DNA of 64,000 bases, taken from assembly GCF_002245625.1 (NCBI RefSeq), contig NZ_NOIG01000011.1:531398-595397 (forward strand), written 5' to 3'. How positions within the stretch are numbered: the first letter of the stretch is position 1; every line of letters starts with the position of its first letter. The notes under the pieces are model-generated. The model saw only the letters and a program-made list of their open reading frames with translations. It did no database searches and was not told the origin of the DNA. Shown here piece after piece: positions 1 through 12,057 of this stretch. The stretch is from Acidovorax kalamii (lineage in GTDB: Bacteria > Pseudomonadota > Gammaproteobacteria > Burkholderiales > Burkholderiaceae_C). A program made the position numbers and the translations under genes.

Positions 1-1
1 G

Positions 2-532
2 CCCCTGAGCCTGGCCGTCAACGTGAGCCCGCGCCAGTTCCACCAGAGCGGCTTTGTGGCCCAGGTGCTCGCCGCCCTGGCCGGTGCCGGGGTCGATGGC
101 CGCCAGCTCAAGCTGGAGATGACCGAAGGCCTGCTGTTGGAAGATGTGGAAGACACCATCGACAAGATGGGCCAGCTCAAGGGCTACGGTGTGGGCTTTT
201 CGCTCGACGACTTCGGCACCGGGTACTCCTCACTGAGCTACCTCAAGCGCCTGCCGCTCGACCAGCTCAAGATCGACCAGAGCTTCGTGCGCGACGTGCT
301 CACCGACCCCAACGACGCGGCCATTGCCCGCACCGTGGTGGCCCTGGGCACCAGCCTGGGCCTGCGCGTGATCGCCGAGGGGGTGGAAACCGAGGCGCAG
401 CGCGAGTTTCTGGAGCGGCACAACTGCCATGCCTGGCAAGGCTACCTGCTGAGCCCCCCGCTGCCCGTGGCCGAGTTCGAGGCCCTGGTGCACCGCACCA
501 ATGCGGTAGACGGGTTGCCGCCCCAGGCCTGA
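2..532 (+). CDS. EAL-domain protein, C-terminal part (5' end outside window)
   Basis: This is the 3' end of a larger gene, probably a GGDEF-EAL or stand-alone EAL c-di-GMP phosphodiesterase. The open frame runs in from the left edge without a start. Visible EAL-domain signatures are the VNVSPRQF asparagine motif, the KLEMTEGLLL glutamate segment, the DDFGTGYSSLSYLKRLP loop with the two catalytic aspartates, LKIDQSFV with the lysine, and IAEGVETEAQ near the end. These residues coordinate the two metals and c-di-GMP in active enzymes of the family, so this half of the catalytic site looks intact. The E(A/V)L motif itself and any sensor domain lie outside the window. The C-terminus ends about 20 residues beyond the domain. 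Confidence 0.93.
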   Translation, partial: PLSLAVNVSPRQFHQSGFVAQVLAALAGAGVDGRQLKLEMTEGLLLEDVEDTIDKMGQLKGYGVGFSLDDFGTGYSSLSYLKRLPLDQLKIDQSFVRDVLTDPNDAAIARTVVALGTSLGLRVIAEGVETEAQREFLERHNCHAWQGYLLSPPLPVAEFEALVHRTNAVDGLPPQA

Positions 533-592
533 ACGCCGGGCGGGGCAAGGGCTTTCCAGGCGCTGTTTGCCGGGTGACCCAGCCGGGTTTGG

Positions 593-651
593 TTGTTCAA
601 AATTGATAGCTGTAGAGTCATGCTGGATGCGCGGGAAGGCCTGTTTTAACC
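593..651 (-). repeat. Family A repeat, copy 1 (intergenic)
   Basis: Read on the minus strand it begins with AAACAGGCCTTCCCGCGCAT, continues with CCAGCA, and ends in the core GCTATCAATTTTGAACAA. The 5' half is nearly identical to the copy at 50051-50108 (shared GGCCTT and CGCGCATCCAGCA). It lies between the EAL gene and smc and is oriented against both. The rest of the 533-826 gap shows no gene. Confidence 0.75.
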
Positions 652-826
652 AAATGTTTCCGCAATACACAGCTTAGGAAGCCGCCCCAAGCCGCCAGAG
701 CAGGGGGGCACGCAGGCGGCGCGGTATCATTCCGCCGTGGCTGCCGCCGGCGTGTTCCCCGCCGGAACGCCCGTCCGGCGCAGCTTCCCATCCCCGCTTC
801 TCCCATTTTTGCCCGCCCCCTGACCC

Positions 827-3800
827 GTGCGTCTTACCTCCATCAAGCTTTCCGGTTTCAAGTCGTTCGCTGAACCCACCAACTTCATGCTGCCCGGCCA
901 ACTGGTGGGCGTGGTGGGCCCGAACGGCTGCGGCAAGTCCAACATCATGGACGCGGTGCGCTGGGTGCTGGGCGAGAGCAAGGCCAGCGAGCTGCGTGGC
1001 GAGAGCATGCAGGACGTGATCTTCAGCGGCACCACCACCCGCAAGCAGGCCAGCCGTGCCAGCGTGGAGCTGGTGTTCGACAACTCCGACCACCGCGCAG
1101 GCGGCCAGTGGGGCCAGTACGGCGAGGTGGCCGTGCGCCGCGTGCTCACCCGCGACGGCACCAGCAGCTACTTTCTGAACAACCAGCCCGTGCGCCGCCG
1201 CGACGTGCAGGACGTGTTCCTGGGCACGGGCCTGGGCCCGCGCGCCTACGCCATCATCGGCCAGGGCACCATCAGCCGCATCATCGAATCGCGCCCCGAA
1301 GAGCTGCGCTTGTTCCTCGAAGAGGCCGCCGGTGTCTCGAAGTACAAAGAGCGCCGCCGCGAGACTGAAAACCGCCTGCACGACACGCGCGAGAACCTCA
1401 CGCGGGTCGAAGACATCCTGCGCGAGCTGAACGCCAACCTCGAAAAGCTCGAAAAACAGGCCGAGGTGGCCGCCAAGTACAACGCGCTCAACTCCGACGC
1501 CACGCTCAAGCAGCACCAGCTGTGGTTTTTGAAGCGGGCCGAAGCCGAAGAGCAGCAGAACAAGGTGCGCCTGGACGGCCTGCAGGCCGTGAACGACCTC
1601 GAATCGCGCATGGCCGACCTGCGCGCGGTCGAGTCCGACCTCGAAACCATCCGCCAGGCCCATTACGCCGCTGGTGACCAGGTCAACCAGGCCCAGGGCA
1701 AGCTCTACGAAGCCACGGCCGAGGTCGGCAAGCTCGAAGCCGAGATCCGCTATGTGGTCGAAGGCCGCCAGCGCGTGGAGCAGCGCCTGGTGCAGCTGGC
1801 CGAGCAGATCGCCCAGTGGCAGGCCCGCAAGGAAGACGCCGACGTGGAGCTGGAAAACCTGGCCGGTGCGGGCGTGGACGCCGAAGAGCGTGCGGAGCTG
1901 CTCGCCGCCCAAGTTGAAGAACAGGCTATGCAGCTGCCCGATCTGGAAGAAGCGCTGCGCCAGGCCCAGGCCCGCACGGCAGAGCAGCGCAGCAGCGTGG
2001 TGCAGGTGCAGCAGCAGATCGGCGTGCTCGCTGCCGAGCAGCGCAGCTTTGACGAGCAAAGCCGCCAGCTCGACGCCCGCTTTGAACGCCTGCGCACCGA
2101 CCGCAATGCGTTGGCTGCGCCCGATGAAGCCCGCCTGACCAATCTGCGCGAGCAACTCGAAGAAGCGCAAGAGATTGCGGAAACCACCGAGGCACGGTTG
2201 TACGAGCTGCAGGAGTCCGTGCCCCAGCTGGACGAAGACCGCCGTGCCCGCCAGCAGGCCGTGAACAGTGAAAGCGCGCGCCAGGCCGAGTTGTCGGCCC
2301 GCATGGAGGCGCTCAAGGCGCTGCAGGAAAAGGTCAAGACCGATGGCAAGCTGCGCCCCTGGCTCGCCAAACATGGCCTCGACGGCTTGCAAGGCCTGTG
2401 GAGCCGTATCCACATTGAGCCTGGCTGGGAGAACGCGCTCGAAGCGGCCCTGCGCGAGCGCCTGGCAGCGCTGGAAGTGGGGCGCCTGGACATGGTGCGC
2501 GGCTTCCTGGGCTCCGGCGGCACGGATGCACCGCCCGCGCGCCTGGCCTTTTACAGCGCCCCCGCCGCGGGCCACCCAGAAACATCGTCCCCCCACGCCC
2601 GCCTGTCAGACCTGCTGCGCCTGAACGATGCGGGCCTGCGCGCCGTGTTGGTGGACTGGTTGCAGGGTTGCTACACCGCGCCCACGCTGGACGACGCTCT
2701 GGCCCGCCGCAGCCAGCTGCAGCCCGGCGAGGTGGTGTTTGTGCCCACGGGCCATGCGGTCAGCGCCCACAGCGTGAGCTTTTATGCGCAGGACTCCGAA
2801 CAGTCCGGTATGCTAGCCCGCGCGCAGGAGATCGAGCACCTTGAAAAGGAGCTGCGCGCGCAGGCCCTGATCGCCGAGGAATCGCGCACCGCCTTGGTCC
2901 GCGCCGAGGCTGCCTATGCCGACGCCTCGCAACGCCTGGTGTCCGCACGCCGCGAAGCCACCGAAACCCAGAGCCGTGCCCATGAGCTGCAGGTCGAGAC
3001 CCTGCGCCTCACGCAGTTGGCCGAACAAACCCGCGCGCGCAGCCAGCAGATCGATGGCGACCTGGCTGAGGTGGAGGCCCAGCTGGCCGACCTGCAGGAG
3101 CGCCGCGTGGCCGCCGAGGCACGCTTTGAAGAGCTGGACATGCAACTGGCCGACAGCCAGGAGCGCGAGGCCCAATTGGGCGACAAAGTCATCGAGGCCG
3201 AACGCAAGCTGGCCGCGTGCCGCGAGCAGCAGCGCACTCTGGAGCGCCAGGCGCAGGAGGCCACGTTCTCGCAGCGCAGCCTGGAGGCGCGGCGCGCCGA
3301 GCTCAACCGCTCTATCGAAACCGCCACGCAGCAGGCCAAGGCCCTGGCCGACGAAGAGCAGCGTGCGCGCGATGAACTCGCCCGTCTCTCTGACGCCGCC
3401 GCCCAAGGCGGCCTGCAAGCTGCGCTCGAATTGAAGATGGAGCGCGAAAAGGCCCTGGGCGCCCAGCGCAGCGAATACGACGACCTGACCACCAAGCTGC
3501 GCGCGAGTGATGAACGCCGCATGCAGCTGGAGCGTGCCCTGGACCCGCTGCGCCAGCGCATCACCGAATTCCAGCTCAAGGAGCAGGCCGCGCGCCTGGG
3601 CCTGGAGCAGTACACGACCTTGCTGGCCGACGCCCAGGCCGACCTGGAGGCGGTGGCACAGTCCATCACTGAAGGCAATGTGCGCATGGGCGGCCTGCAA
3701 GGCGAAATCGACCGCCTGCACCGCGAGATCGCCGCCTTGGGCGCGGTCAATCTGGCCGCGCTGGATGAACTGAAGCTGGCCAGCGAGCGCAAGGTGTTCC

Positions 3801-4351
3801 TCGATGCGCAGACCGCCGACCTCACCGAGGCCATGAACACGCTGGAAGACGCGATCCGCAAGATCGACGGCGAAACGCGCCAGTTGCTCTCGGGCACCTT
3901 CGACACCGTGAACGCGCACTTTGGCCGCATGTTCCCCGAGCTGTTCGGCGGCGGCCAGGCCAAGCTCATCATCACGGGCGACGAAATTCTCGATTCCGGC
4001 GTACAGGTGATGGCGCAGCCGCCCGGCAAGAAGAACCAGACCATCCACCTGTTGTCAGGCGGCGAAAAGGCGCTCACGGCCATCGCGCTGGTGTTTGCCA
4101 TCTTCCAGCTCAACCCCGCGCCGTTCTGCCTGCTGGACGAGGTGGACGCGCCCCTGGACGACGCCAATACCGAACGCTACGCCAAGCTGGTGTCCAGCAT
4201 GAGCAAGGGTACGCAGTTCCTGTTCATCAGCCACAACAAGATCGCGATGGAAATGGCCGAGCAGCTGATCGGCGTGACCATGCAGGAGCAGGGCGTGTCG
4301 CGCATCGTGGCGGTGGACATGGAGTCCGCTTTGTCGATGGTGGACGCTTGA
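827..4351 (+). CDS. smc: Chromosome segregation protein SMC
   Basis: SMC ATPase of 1174 residues, the usual size for the family. It forms the condensin that organises and segregates the chromosome. The N-terminal half-ATPase has the Walker A motif GPNGCGKSN (residues 31-39) and a Q-loop near residue 146. Two long coiled-coil arms (about 170-510 and 670-1020) flank a hinge at about 515-665. The C-terminal half-ATPase carries the signature LLSGGEKAL near residue 1075, followed by the Walker B segment LLDEVDAPLDD. The GTG start is chosen because MRLTSIKLSGFKSF matches the conserved SMC N-terminus and the frame upstream is not conserved. zipA follows after 16 bp and ligA after that, so the three are probably one operon. 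Confidence 0.97.
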   Translation: MRLTSIKLSGFKSFAEPTNFMLPGQLVGVVGPNGCGKSNIMDAVRWVLGESKASELRGESMQDVIFSGTTTRKQASRASVELVFDNSDHRAGGQWGQYGEVAVRRVLTRDGTSSYFLNNQPVRRRDVQDVFLGTGLGPRAYAIIGQGTISRIIESRPEELRLFLEEAAGVSKYKERRRETENRLHDTRENLTRVEDILRELNANLEKLEKQAEVAAKYNALNSDATLKQHQLWFLKRAEAEEQQNKVRLDGLQAVNDLESRMADLRAVESDLETIRQAHYAAGDQVNQAQGKLYEATAEVGKLEAEIRYVVEGRQRVEQRLVQLAEQIAQWQARKEDADVELENLAGAGVDAEERAELLAAQVEEQAMQLPDLEEALRQAQARTAEQRSSVVQVQQQIGVLAAEQRSFDEQSRQLDARFERLRTDRNALAAPDEARLTNLREQLEEAQEIAETTEARLYELQESVPQLDEDRRARQQAVNSESARQAELSARMEALKALQEKVKTDGKLRPWLAKHGLDGLQGLWSRIHIEPGWENALEAALRERLAALEVGRLDMVRGFLGSGGTDAPPARLAFYSAPAAGHPETSSPHARLSDLLRLNDAGLRAVLVDWLQGCYTAPTLDDALARRSQLQPGEVVFVPTGHAVSAHSVSFYAQDSEQSGMLARAQEIEHLEKELRAQALIAEESRTALVRAEAAYADASQRLVSARREATETQSRAHELQVETLRLTQLAEQTRARSQQIDGDLAEVEAQLADLQERRVAAEARFEELDMQLADSQEREAQLGDKVIEAERKLAACREQQRTLERQAQEATFSQRSLEARRAELNRSIETATQQAKALADEEQRARDELARLSDAAAQGGLQAALELKMEREKALGAQRSEYDDLTTKLRASDERRMQLERALDPLRQRITEFQLKEQAARLGLEQYTTLLADAQADLEAVAQSITEGNVRMGGLQGEIDRLHREIAALGAVNLAALDELKLASERKVFLDAQTADLTEAMNTLEDAIRKIDGETRQLLSGTFDTVNAHFGRMFPELFGGGQAKLIITGDEILDSGVQVMAQPPGKKNQTIHLLSGGEKALTAIALVFAIFQLNPAPFCLLDEVDAPLDDANTERYAKLVSSMSKGTQFLFISHNKIAMEMAEQLIGVTMQEQGVSRIVAVDMESALSMVDA

Positions 4352-4367
4352 ACCCATTCATTCAAAC

Positions 4368-7579
<3,212 letters not shown>

Positions 7580-7617
7580 CGCGCTCTTTTTTGCGCTCCT
7601 TTTTATCTGGTTTTTTG

Positions 7618-9903
7618 ATGCGCACCTTGCTGCTTTCTCTCCAGGCCCGCGCTGCGGGACTGTTCCGCTGGCTGGCTGGTCTGTTCGCCTGGATGCCCCG
7701 TCCGCTGCGCCGCGCGCTGCTGTGGGGTGTGTTGGCACTGCCTGCCGCCGTGCTGGCCTACACGCTGGTACTGATCCCGTTCACGCCCTCCATCAGCGAC
7801 ATCCGGAAGGCCAAAAGCGAGCTGCCCGCGCAGCTGATGTCGGTGGATGGCAAGCTGCTGGCCGAATACCGCTGGGCCAACCGCGAATGGGTGGAGCTGA
7901 ACGAGATTTCGCCCAACGTGGTGAATGCGCTCATCGCCACCGAAGACCACCGCTTCTACGACCACTTCGGGCTTGATTGGCGGCGCACGGCGTCGTCGGT
8001 GGTGCACACACTGCGCGGTGACCCGCAGGGCGGCTCCACCATCACGCAGCAGCTGGCGCGCAACCTGTTTCCGGACGAGATTGGCCGCTCGCGCGTGTTC
8101 CCGCAGGCGCTCACGCGCAAGCTCAAGGAGGCGATCACAGCCCTGAAGATCGAGGCGTCCTACACCAAGGACGAGATCCTGGAGACTTACCTCAACACCG
8201 TGCCGTTTCTGTACAACGCCTACGGCATCGAGATGGCCGCACGCACGTATTTCGACAAGTCGGCCGACAAGCTCAATGTGCTGGAGAGTGCCACGCTGAT
8301 CGGCATGCTCAAGGGCACGGCCTACTACAACCCCGTGCTCAACCCCGAGCGCGCGCAGGCGCGGCGCAACACGGTGCTGTCGCAAATGGTCAAGCGCGGC
8401 AAGCTGGAAGCGAAACAGCTGGAGGCCCTGCAAAAACGCCCGCTGCGTGTCAACTTCGAGCGCCAGACCGAGGTGATGGGCCCGGCGCCGCACTTCGCAA
8501 TGCAGTTGCGCAAGCAGCTCATCGAGTGGGCCGACAGCCATGGCTACAACCTGTACGCCGATGGCTTGGTGATCCGCACCACCATCGACTCGCGCCTGCA
8601 GGCCATCGCCAACCAGGCCGTGCTGCGCCAGGGGCGCCAGCTGCAGGGCGTGGCCGATACCGCCTGGTCGCAGCGCAATGGCTGGGGCCCGAAGAGCGAA
8701 CTGGTGCAGACGCTGGTGCGCGAAAGCGCCGAGTACCGCAACGCCGTGGACAAGGGCCAGGCCCCCGAAGAGGCATTGCAGGCGCTGCTGGATGACACCG
8801 CCTTCCTGCAAAAACTGCGCGCCGAGAAGATACGCGTGCAGGCCGGTTTTCTGGCGCAAGACCCGGTCACCGGCCATGTGCTGGCCTGGGTGGGCAGCCG
8901 CGACTTTGCGCAAGACCCGTTCGACCATGTGCAGGCGGCGCGGCGCCAGCCTGGCTCTACCTTCAAGCCCTTTGTGTATGGCGCAGCCTTTGCGCAGGGC
9001 GCGTCGCCCGACGACACGCTCATGGACTCAGCGGTGGAGATCCCCCTGGGTGGCGGCCGCGTGTGGCGGCCCACCGACGGCGGCCCGCCCAGCGACGAAC
9101 CCATGACGCTGGCCGATGGCCTGGCACGCTCCAAGAACACCATCACGGCCCAGGTCATGCACCAGGTGGGCCCTGCCCGTGTGGCCGAGGTGGCGCGGGC
9201 CCTGGGCGTGCGCCAGTCCAAGCTCGAAGAGGTGCCCTCGCTCGCGCTGGGCACCAGCCCGGTCACACTCAAGGAAATGGTGTCGGCCTACAGCTCCATC
9301 GCCAATCTGGGGCGCTATGTGGAGCCGGTGCTCATCACCCGCATCGAAGACCGTCATGGCAAGGTGCTGGAAACCTTTGCCCCGACTGCCCCCGAGGCGG
9401 TGTTCGACGCCCGCGCTGCGCAAACCCTGCGCAACACCATGCGGGGCGCCATTGACCATGGCACAGCCACCGCCATCCGCAGCCGCTACGGCATCCAGGC
9501 CGATGTAGCGGGCAAGACGGGCACCACCCAGGACAACACCGACGGCTGGTTCATCCTGATGAACCCGCGCGTGGTGGTGGGCGCCTGGGCAGGCTTCAAC
9601 GACGGCCGCATCACCCTGCGCAGCGACCACTGGGGGCAGGGCGCCCGCAGCGCGCTGCCCATGGTGGGCGAGTTCATGCAGCAGGCCATCCGCAGCAAGG
9701 TGATCGATGGCAATGCAAGGTTTGTGGATGAGTTCGACACCCGCACGGCGCCGCCGCCCGACAGCTCACTGGACACCATGCGCGACTGGCTGCGGGGGCT
9801 GTTCCGCAGCGATCCCAACCAGCCGTCCATGCCTGGGGGATCGCCAGGTGTTCCGGGCAATGTGGCCCCGCCTGTGCCTGCGGAGGAGCGGGTGGGCGGC
9901 TGA
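7618..9903 (+). CDS. Class A penicillin-binding protein (PBP1A type)
   Basis: Bifunctional peptidoglycan synthase anchored in the inner membrane, 761 residues from the ATG at 7618. A TTG at 7591 would add nine residues. A membrane span lies at about 35-55. The glycosyltransferase domain has the catalytic glutamate in ATEDHRFYDHFG (E109) and the motif GGSTITQQLARN. The transpeptidase domain has the active serine in PGSTFKPF (S447), an SKN motif (ARSKNTITAQV) and the KTGTT box (K633). The linker between the two domains is short, and I do not see the OB insertion found in E. coli PBP1a. The C-terminus is proline/glycine-rich. It follows ligA by 38 bp and may be co-transcribed. Confidence 0.93.
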   Translation: MRTLLLSLQARAAGLFRWLAGLFAWMPRPLRRALLWGVLALPAAVLAYTLVLIPFTPSISDIRKAKSELPAQLMSVDGKLLAEYRWANREWVELNEISPNVVNALIATEDHRFYDHFGLDWRRTASSVVHTLRGDPQGGSTITQQLARNLFPDEIGRSRVFPQALTRKLKEAITALKIEASYTKDEILETYLNTVPFLYNAYGIEMAARTYFDKSADKLNVLESATLIGMLKGTAYYNPVLNPERAQARRNTVLSQMVKRGKLEAKQLEALQKRPLRVNFERQTEVMGPAPHFAMQLRKQLIEWADSHGYNLYADGLVIRTTIDSRLQAIANQAVLRQGRQLQGVADTAWSQRNGWGPKSELVQTLVRESAEYRNAVDKGQAPEEALQALLDDTAFLQKLRAEKIRVQAGFLAQDPVTGHVLAWVGSRDFAQDPFDHVQAARRQPGSTFKPFVYGAAFAQGASPDDTLMDSAVEIPLGGGRVWRPTDGGPPSDEPMTLADGLARSKNTITAQVMHQVGPARVAEVARALGVRQSKLEEVPSLALGTSPVTLKEMVSAYSSIANLGRYVEPVLITRIEDRHGKVLETFAPTAPEAVFDARAAQTLRNTMRGAIDHGTATAIRSRYGIQADVAGKTGTTQDNTDGWFILMNPRVVVGAWAGFNDGRITLRSDHWGQGARSALPMVGEFMQQAIRSKVIDGNARFVDEFDTRTAPPPDSSLDTMRDWLRGLFRSDPNQPSMPGGSPGVPGNVAPPVPAEERVGG

Positions 9904-9914
9904 AGACTGCGTGT

Positions 9915-9950
9915 AACGTTGGCAGGTAGCGGCGGACGCCAGCGCCAACG
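9915..9950. other. Inverted repeat between convergent genes
   Basis: CGTTGGC (9917-9923) and GCCAACG (9944-9950) can pair around a 20-base loop, between the convergent PBP and Nudix genes. There is no T-run, so a terminator role is only a guess. Confidence 0.3.
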
Positions 9951-9977
9951 GATTCAGAAAGCCTGCGGCGCGCGCTG

Positions 9978-10529
9978 CTACTCGATATCGATCACGTGGA
10001 GGCCAAAGGCCCCGGCCTTGCGGTCTGCGAAGTAAGCCTCCAGCGTTTCCTTGACGGTGCGAAAGGCAATCTCGTCCCACGGCACTTCGTCTTCTGCAAA
10101 CAGCCGCGCCTCGATGGTTTCATACCCGGGGTTGAACTGGTCGCTGAGCAGTGTGGCGCGGTAGAACAGATGCACCTGGCCCACGCGGCGCACGTTGAGC
10201 AGGCTGAACAGGGGGCCGATCTCGATCTGTGCGCCCGCTTCTTCGTCCGTTTCGCGCGCCGCACCCTGGGCGGTGGTCTCGTCCAGCTCCATGAAGCCCG
10301 CAGGCAACGTCCACTTGCCCCAGCGTGGCTCGATGTTGCGCTTGCACAGCAGGATGCGCCCATCAGGCAGTGCGGGCACGGTGCCCACCACGTTCAACGG
10401 GTTTTCGTAGTGCACCGTGTTGCAGGCGGGGCACACCGCGCGCTGTTTGGTGTCGCCGTCGTCCGGCAGCCGGTAGACCACGGCGGTGCCGCAGGCGCGG
10501 CAGTGTTTGATGGGGCTGCGAAAAGTCAT
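9978..10529 (-). CDS. Nudix hydrolase with N-terminal zinc ribbon
   Basis: A 183-residue hydrolase of nucleoside-diphosphate-linked substrates. The N-terminus has a four-cysteine zinc ribbon (C10, C13, C33, C36), as in NADH pyrophosphatase relatives. Next comes the segment HYENPLNVVGTV and a complete Nudix box at residues 78-100 (GFMELDE, seven residues, RETDEEAGA), whose glutamates bind the catalytic metal. The substrate cannot be told from sequence; NADH, ADP-ribose or a mutagenic nucleotide are all possible. The gene converges on the PBP gene, 74 bp away, and its leader begins beside a family A repeat at 10545-10600. Confidence 0.92.
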   Translation of the reverse strand: MTFRSPIKHCRACGTAVVYRLPDDGDTKQRAVCPACNTVHYENPLNVVGTVPALPDGRILLCKRNIEPRWGKWTLPAGFMELDETTAQGAARETDEEAGAQIEIGPLFSLLNVRRVGQVHLFYRATLLSDQFNPGYETIEARLFAEDEVPWDEIAFRTVKETLEAYFADRKAGAFGLHVIDIE

Positions 10530-10544
10530 GCGGGGATTTTGATC

Positions 10545-10600
10545 TAAAAATGGCCTCTGCGCCCGCTGGGTAAGCGCTGATAGCTATCAAAAAATGAGTA
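10545..10600 (+). repeat. Family A repeat, copy 4 (intergenic)
   Basis: Full-length copy: AAAAATGGCCTCTGCGCCCG at the left, then AAGCGCTGATA, then the core GCTATCAAAAAATGAGTA (10583-10600). It shares AAGCGCTGATAGCTATCAAA with the copy at 50051-50108. It starts 15 bp upstream of the Nudix gene start, facing the opposite way. Confidence 0.85.
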
Positions 10601-10653
10601 TCACGGGCCTGTGCACGCCCCCCGGCGGGGCCGTGTACAGGCTCCAGGCGGGC

Positions 10654-11349
10654 TTACACCACGCTCAGTCGCAGCGTGCCCAGGCCTTCCACGCCACCTT
10701 CCAGCACATCGCCGCGCACCACGGCGCCCACGCCTTCGGGGGTGCCGGTGTAGATCAGGTCGCCGGGCTGCAGCTCCCACGCGGCCGAGAGGTGCTCGAT
10801 GGTTTCGGCGATGTTCCAGATGAGCTGTGCCACCGTGCTGCGCTGCCTGTCGGCACCGTTGACCTGCAGCCAGATCGCGGCTTTGGCCACATCGCCAGCC
10901 TGCGCGGCCGGGGTGATGGGGCCGATGGGAGCACTGGCGTCAAAGCCCTTGCCGATGCACCAGGGGCGGCCCTGCTTCTTCATGTCGTTCTGCAGGTCGC
11001 GGCGGGTCATGTCCAGGCCCACGGCGTAGCCGTAGATGTGGCTCAGTGCATCGGCGGCCTGGATGTTCTTGCCTCCCTTGCCGATGGCGACCACCAGTTC
11101 GATCTCGTGGTGCAGGTTGGCAGTGAGGCTGGGGTAGGGCAGCTGGCCGGTTTCACCGGTGTTGACCACCACGATGGCGTCGGCAGGCTTCATGAAGAAG
11201 AAGGGTGGCTCGCGGCCGGTGAAGCCCATTTCCTTGGCGTGTTCTTCGTAGTTGCGGCCCACGCAGTAGATGCGGTGCACAGGGAAGCGGTTGTCGCTGC
11301 CCACCACGGGCACGCTGGCCACGGGGGCGGGGGTAAACACGTAGCTCAT
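10654..11349 (-). CDS. FAH-family hydrolase, probable fumarylpyruvate hydrolase
   Basis: A 231-residue single-domain member of the fumarylacetoacetase family, which cleaves a carbon-carbon bond in acylpyruvates. The conserved start FPVHRIYCVGRNYEEHAKEM is typical of the short fumarylpyruvate hydrolases (NagK type) of the gentisate pathway. The metal ligands are visible as E82 and E84 (HHEIEL) and D113 (GLDMTRRDLQ), and the C-terminal GTPEGVGAV motif is present. The start is the ATG just after the regulator gap; longer upstream frames lack family similarity. The divergent MarR gene and the zeta-GST isomerase beyond it fit a lower aromatic-ring-cleavage module. No ring-cleaving dioxygenase is in the window. 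Fumarylacetoacetate hydrolase is the alternative. Confidence 0.88.
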   Translation of the reverse strand: MSYVFTPAPVASVPVVGSDNRFPVHRIYCVGRNYEEHAKEMGFTGREPPFFFMKPADAIVVVNTGETGQLPYPSLTANLHHEIELVVAIGKGGKNIQAADALSHIYGYAVGLDMTRRDLQNDMKKQGRPWCIGKGFDASAPIGPITPAAQAGDVAKAAIWLQVNGADRQRSTVAQLIWNIAETIEHLSAAWELQPGDLIYTGTPEGVGAVVRGDVLEGGVEGLGTLRLSVV

Positions 11350-11460
11350 GTCTGTCGGTCTTTCATGGGGTGGGGCCTGCGCCAACCAGCGGTGCAGCAT
11401 GTCGCTGTCACCGGGTTGTGCGCAAGCCGGGGGTGTTGGCCGGGTGGGGTGGTACGCACC

Positions 11461-11479
11461 CCGTGGCAGTGTGCCATGG
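11461..11479. promoter_or_regulatory. Candidate MarR operator
   Basis: The imperfect palindrome CCgTGGCA-gtg-TGCCAtGG lies in the gap between the divergent FAH hydrolase and MarR genes. It is upstream of a possible -10 (TACACT) for the regulator gene. MarR proteins commonly bind such sites between divergent genes; binding here is inferred. Confidence 0.45.
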
Positions 11480-11517
11480 CTGCGGGCCGCCTGCTGTGGG
11501 GCGCTACACTCGCGCCC

Positions 11518-11973
11518 ATGGCAAAGAGCTTCGATTTCCACAACACGCCGGGCCACCTGGTGCGCCGCGCCCACCAGCGGACCGTGGCGCTTTTCATGGA
11601 AGAAACCGCCGGGTTCGACGTGACGCCGGTGCAGTTCGCCATCCTGCACGAGCTGCTGGCCCAGCCGGGCGAAGACCAGGTCACGCTGGCCGCGCGGGTG
11701 GCGTTTGATGCGGCGACTTCGGGTTCGGTCATCGGGCGGCTGGAAAAACGCGGCTGGATCCGCCGCGAGCCCGACACCCGCGACCGCCGCCGCAAGCTCC
11801 TGTGGATCACGCCCGAGGGCGAAGTGGCCGCTCTGCAGATGCGCGATGCCGCACAGCGCGTGCAAGAGCGCCTGATGGCTCCGCTCAATGCGCAGGAGCG
11901 GGTGGATCTGATGTCCATCCTGTCCAAAGTGGTCTACAACCACCAGGACCCGGCAGGCACCTCGGGCGCCTGA
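11518..11973 (+). CDS. MarR-family transcriptional regulator
   Basis: A 151-residue winged-helix dimer. The recognition region is VTPVQFAILHELLAQPGEDQVTLAARVAFDAATSG, and the wing contains EPDTRDRRRKLLWITPEG, the conserved DxRxR signature of MarR proteins. N- and C-terminal helices would form the dimer and ligand pocket. It is divergent from the FAH hydrolase and 84 bp upstream of the GST-type isomerase. It therefore probably represses both in response to an aromatic acid or a ring-cleavage intermediate. The start is the ATG at the end of CGCGCCCATG; longer versions of the frame have no similarity. Confidence 0.92.
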   Translation: MAKSFDFHNTPGHLVRRAHQRTVALFMEETAGFDVTPVQFAILHELLAQPGEDQVTLAARVAFDAATSGSVIGRLEKRGWIRREPDTRDRRRKLLWITPEGEVAALQMRDAAQRVQERLMAPLNAQERVDLMSILSKVVYNHQDPAGTSGA

Positions 11974-12057
11974 CCTGCGCCCTTGGCCGCCGGGGCGCCG
12001 CCGCACCAACATCCCCGGCCCCTCCACCGGTTCATCGATTCATCGACGGGTTTCCCC

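Noticed and set aside
7591..7617. TTG start giving a nine-residue longer penicillin-binding protein
   Set aside because: The ATG at 7618 gives a normal short cytoplasmic tail before the membrane span, and TTG starts are rare.
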